64,000 nucleotides of DNA from positions 231,972-295,971 of the forward strand of contig JAKASU010000001.1 of NCBI GenBank assembly GCA_021818925.1, given 5' to 3'. Shown one piece after another: positions 63,014-64,000 of the stretch. Position 1 is the first letter of the stretch. The number at the start of each line of letters is the position of its first letter. Origin of the DNA: Microcaldota archaeon (GTDB lineage Archaea > Micrarchaeota > Micrarchaeia > Micrarchaeales > CABMGC01). A program made the position numbers and the translations under genes. The notes under the pieces are model-generated. The model was given only the letters and a program-made list of their open reading frames with translations. It did not search any database and was not told where the DNA came from.

Positions 63014-64000
63014 TCAAGATATCCTGACAGGCGGCTGGCCCGCGGGCGTGTAGTTGAGGACGAGCACAAGGCCGTTTCCTCCGGATGCAGCATCGTTCTG
63101 TCCTGATCCTCCAGTGACTCCATAGTTTCCTTGCGAATAGCCACCTGGCCCGTAGGCGAGCAGGATCGCACCACCGCCTCCTCCGCCGCCAGCATCGGGG
63201 GATCCGACCGCACCCTGCTGTCCTAACGCGCTGATGTTTCCTGCGATAAGCCTGTTCGCTTCTATAAATACGCCGTATGATCCGCTGCCTCCGGTTCCGC
63301 CCACGCCGCTGCATCCGCTGCCCTTGTTAGTGTAAGAGCCCCCGGGAGCCGTTGTGTTGCCTCCTGACGCCGCATAACCGTTGTGCGTGCATCCTCCGCC
63401 GCCTCCGGCGCCTGTCAGGTACTTCAACATTCCTGCTGAATACCAGCTCTGGACCAGCGCCGCCGTAAGCTTGGGCGCGCCGGGCGTGGATCCCGAGTTG
63501 GAGTTTCCTCCGCCGCCGCCTCCGGCCCCGCCAGAGCCCCCGAACGATCCGGGATAGCTCTCACCCTTCACGCCCAGCGAGGCGTTATCGTGCGGATTGC
63601 CCGCGGTTATCGTGCCGTTGTTCTCGAAGGTTCCGCCGGCGAGCATGCTGTGGCCGTTCGTCCTCACCGTAACTCCGTTCTCTATGGTTATGTTGTACGC
63701 GGTAGCGACATCCGAGGAGAGCGTTGTGTTGCCATCATATACCAGATTGGCTGTGTAGTTGAGCCCGTTGGTCGGGTTCAGCACCACCGGGAAGATGGTG
63801 GTGGATTGCAGAGCCACTGTTGTGGTAGCGTTCTGTGACTGCTTGCCTCCGTTGCCGAGAAAGAAGAAGACAGCGAATGCGATTACAATAATTGTCAGCG
63901 CGGCGAGCAGCACGGTCCTCAGGTTTGCCACAGCCTCGCCCACCACGTACGAGAAGCTCTTGGTTGTGGACAGAGACCTTCCGCACTCGTTGCAGTACTT
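63014..64000 (-). CDS. Zinc-ribbon, membrane-anchored Gly-rich surface protein (cut by window edge)
   Basis: The frame stays open to base 64000, beyond the start shown in the ORF track, and adds KYCNECGRSLS, half of a zinc ribbon. After that come one membrane helix (LLAALTIIVIAFAVFFFLG) and an outside region with many Asn sequons. Two long Gly-rich stretches (GGSGGAGGGGGG, and GSPDAGGGGGGG) mark the region ~155-285. So a cytosolic zinc ribbon is joined to a secreted Gly-rich domain. Gly-rich repeats resemble cell-surface or silk-like assembly regions; function unknown. The N-terminus is outside the window. Confidence 0.75.
   Translation of the reverse strand, partial: KYCNECGRSLSTTKSFSYVVGEAVANLRTVLLAALTIIVIAFAVFFFLGNGGKQSQNATTTVALQSTTIFPVVLNPTNGLNYTANLVYDGNTTLSSDVATAYNITIENGVTVRTNGHSMLAGGTFENNGTITAGNPHDNASLGVKGESYPGSFGGSGGAGGGGGGNSNSGSTPGAPKLTAALVQSWYSAGMLKYLTGAGGGGGCTHNGYAASGGNTTAPGGSYTNKGSGCSGVGGTGGSGSYGVFIEANRLIAGNISALGQQGAVGSPDAGGGGGGGAILLAYGPGGYSQGNYGVTGGSGQNDAASGGNGLVLVLNYTPAGQPPVRIS

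Noticed and set aside
1-64000. Transposons, rRNA genes or CRISPR arrays
   Set aside because: None found: no transposase-like frame, no rRNA sequence and no regularly spaced repeats.

Overview
This is archaeal DNA. The window encodes aRF1, RNA polymerase subunit K, an archaeal histone, geranylgeranylglyceryl phosphate (GGGP) synthase, a geranylgeranyl reductase, archaeal-type DnaG, Hjc, NAC, RNase Z, TruD, an AglB/STT3 oligosaccharyltransferase and a methanogen-type S-layer protein. TATA boxes about 25 nt upstream of start codons, many nearly leaderless, agree with this. Short intergenic gaps, several 3' overlaps, a truncated NFACT protein and many small secreted or membrane proteins suggest a reduced DPANN genome, possibly Micrarchaeota-like. 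That placement is inference, not proof.

Layout. 1-2.3 kb: the start of smc (cut by the window edge), an M50 protease and a phosphoesterase. 2.3-5.2 kb: an AT-rich accessory island with orphan genes and an AbiEi/AbiEii toxin-antitoxin pair behind a perfect palindrome. 5.2-15 kb: housekeeping (ether-lipid reductase, rpoK, tRNA-Leu, serS, aRF1, histone, peroxiredoxin) mixed with glycosyltransferases and a GlcNAc-1-P-transferase-like enzyme. 15-20.6 kb: VIT transporter, PIN remnant, HTH regulator, VapBC with a palindromic operator, a Toprim protein with DnaG, and Hjc. 20.6-27.3 kb: secreted and membrane proteins, then the S-layer gene with a strong terminator. 27.5-45.1 kb: glmS followed by a surface-glycan island (two FkbM methyltransferases, VapBC, GT2, radical SAM/SPASM, alkaline-phosphatase-superfamily enzyme, two GT4, PIG-L deacetylase, AglB, FemAB-like transferase). 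The island is interrupted by a second AbiE pair between 97-bp direct repeats, followed by two paralogous four-helix membrane proteins. 45.2-54.1 kb: a 1923-residue surface protein with two long coiled-coil proteins and a 42-residue acidic protein. 54.2-64 kb: mainly core genes (PRC-barrel, NAC, DUF424, TruD, proline-dehydrogenase-like, epimerase, GGGP synthase, NFACT-N, RNase Z, three tRNAs) and a zinc-ribbon/Gly-rich membrane protein cut by the window end.

How it works together. GlmS feeds amino-sugar synthesis. The GPT-like enzyme and the glycosyltransferases could build a lipid-linked glycan that AglB transfers to Asn sequons on the S-layer and giant surface protein. GGGP synthase and the geranylgeranyl reductase act at two steps of membrane-lipid synthesis. 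Three toxin-antitoxin pairs carry palindromes or share a compact layout, and a fourth VapBC and a PIN fragment show repeated gain and loss. All calls come from reading the sequence; no database search was run.
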